DNA of 6,027 nucleotides from Actinomycetota bacterium (GTDB taxonomy: Bacteria > Actinomycetota > Thermoleophilia > Gaiellales > Gaiellaceae): the NCBI GenBank assembly GCA_013698195.1, contig JACCVK010000289.1, positions 1 to 6,027 on the forward strand. Reading direction: 5' to 3'. Shown here one piece after another: positions 5,323 through 6,027 of the stretch. The stretch's first letter is position 1, and each line of letters opens with the position of its first letter. Below the pieces are notes generated by a model. The model made no database searches and was not told the origin of the DNA. It saw only the letters and a program-made list of their open reading frames with translations. The translations under genes were made by a program, and so were the position numbers.

Positions 5323-5759
5323 CCGTACCGGCCACAACGACGCGGGTCACGGGTGCACTCAAGACCGCGATCGCGGACGCGCTGGAGAAGCGCGCAGCGC
5401 CGCACTCACCGGGCGTGATCCGCGTGATGGCCGACGACAACTTCGTCCTGTATGCGCTCGGTCCGGCGACGGATGACAAGGCGCAGAAGGCACTCTGGAA
5501 GCTGATGAAGCGAAGGCCGCCTCGAGCGGCCGTGTTGCTCCCGGACGGACGCGAGGTAGGCGTCGTGGTCGAGATGTGCAGCTGGCCCGAGCACTTCAGC
5601 GCGGTGCGCATGTGTCAGGACGGCTCGTGTCAGCAGGTCGCCAGCCGCACCCTGTTCGTCGGCTGCCTCTTCGCCGACCGCCAGATGACCGAGCTTGCCG
5701 CCCAGGCGAAGCTGTCTCTCACGGAGTACGGATTCGTCCTCCACGGCCATGACGACTGA
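5319..5759 (+). CDS. Uncharacterised protein (146 residues) in the phage-type block
   Basis: I do not recognise this protein. An N-terminal helix (ALKTAIADALEKRAAP, about 13-28) precedes a mixed alpha/beta core containing VIRVMADDNFVLYALGP and a basic patch (KLMKRRPPRAA) at about 62-72. Beta segments follow (VLLPDGREVGVVVEM). Four cysteines lie at C87, C98, C103 and C115, within MCSWP, MCQDGSCQQ and VGCLF, and could bind metal or form disulfides. The GTG at 5319 is the first start after an in-frame TAG at 5298-5300 and overlaps the mini-ORF stop as GTGA. The stop lies 11 bases inside the next gene. Confidence 0.65.
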   Translation: MTVPATTTRVTGALKTAIADALEKRAAPHSPGVIRVMADDNFVLYALGPATDDKAQKALWKLMKRRPPRAAVLLPDGREVGVVVEMCSWPEHFSAVRMCQDGSCQQVASRTLFVGCLFADRQMTELAAQAKLSLTEYGFVLHGHDD

Positions 5760-6027
5760 CGACCCAAGCACCAAAGGCTGGGCGAACTGGCGTGCAAGGG
5801 CCAAGGTTGAACGTCAGGCCGCGCTGCAGGAGGAGACCGGCGTCGTCCGCTGCGGCCGGGAGGGATGCGCTTGGGAGCACCGCGGAATGATGTTCGAGGG
5901 CATCCGCGCCGCACGCGCGCACCGCAAGAGCGAGCACCCCGTCACCGTCGTCCGGCAACCGCGGTCGCCGACGAAAAACGAACGGGAGCAGTCAGAGCGA
6001 ATGCAGCGCATGCTTGCCGAGTTACGC
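5749..6027 (+). CDS. C2H2-like zinc-finger protein, 3' end beyond the window
   Basis: The frame is open from the ATG at 5749 to the window end (93 codons, no stop). A Cys-x4-Cys-x17-His-x4-His pattern (C35, C40, H58, H63; VRCGREGCAWEH to AHRKSEH) suggests a single C2H2-type zinc finger. The flanks are highly charged: a Trp/Arg-rich N-terminal segment (GWANWRARAKVERQ) and a Lys/Arg/Glu-rich helix at the end (KNEREQSERMQRMLAELR). Nucleic-acid binding is a reasonable inference but unproven. The start overlaps the preceding gene by 11 bases, and no ribosome binding site is obvious. The full length is unknown. Confidence 0.6.
   Translation, partial: MTTDDPSTKGWANWRARAKVERQAALQEETGVVRCGREGCAWEHRGMMFEGIRAARAHRKSEHPVTVVRQPRSPTKNEREQSERMQRMLAELR

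Overview
The window is GC-rich throughout and splits near position 3280 into two unlike parts. The left part (1-3281) reads as ordinary chromosome of a high-GC actinobacterium-like organism. Thermoleophilia or Gaiellales is my guess from the pairing of a YitJ-type bifunctional enzyme with a cupin and an M55 peptidase; no rRNA or other marker confirms it. The right part (3419-6027) reads as phage-derived DNA: a tail-tube-like gene followed by small genes of unknown function packed with no spacing.

Layout, left part. Positions 1-370 hold no supportable gene, only a long imperfect hairpin at 13-58. A 602-codon minus-strand gene (371-2179) encodes a fusion of homocysteine S-methyltransferase and 5,10-methylenetetrahydrofolate reductase. 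Next come about 390 bases without a protein gene (2180-2570). They contain an 11/12 direct repeat near the methyltransferase start and a run of hairpins that ends in an intrinsic-type terminator on the plus strand, so this is a candidate structured RNA. A minus-strand single-domain cupin (2571-2933) ends at that same terminator. Divergent from the cupin starts an M55 D-aminopeptidase gene (3015-3281), which breaks off after about 88 codons where the family needs about 270.

Layout, right part. After the break there are 137 bases with short repeats and inverted repeats. Then nine plus-strand ORFs follow, each overlapping the next by 4 or 11 bases: a tail-tube-like protein, a 58-residue Cys4 zinc-ribbon protein, a 98-residue unknown, a 138-residue coiled-coil protein, 72- and 70-residue unknowns, a 17-codon mini-ORF, a 146-residue unknown, and a C2H2-like protein that runs off the end. 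They are almost certainly one transcript with coupled translation.

The simplest reading is a prophage, phage remnant or other mobile block inserted into the peptidase gene, with this window covering the left junction. A chimeric assembly joining host and phage reads cannot be excluded from sequence alone. No integrase, transposase, tRNA, CRISPR array or rRNA is visible in the window.
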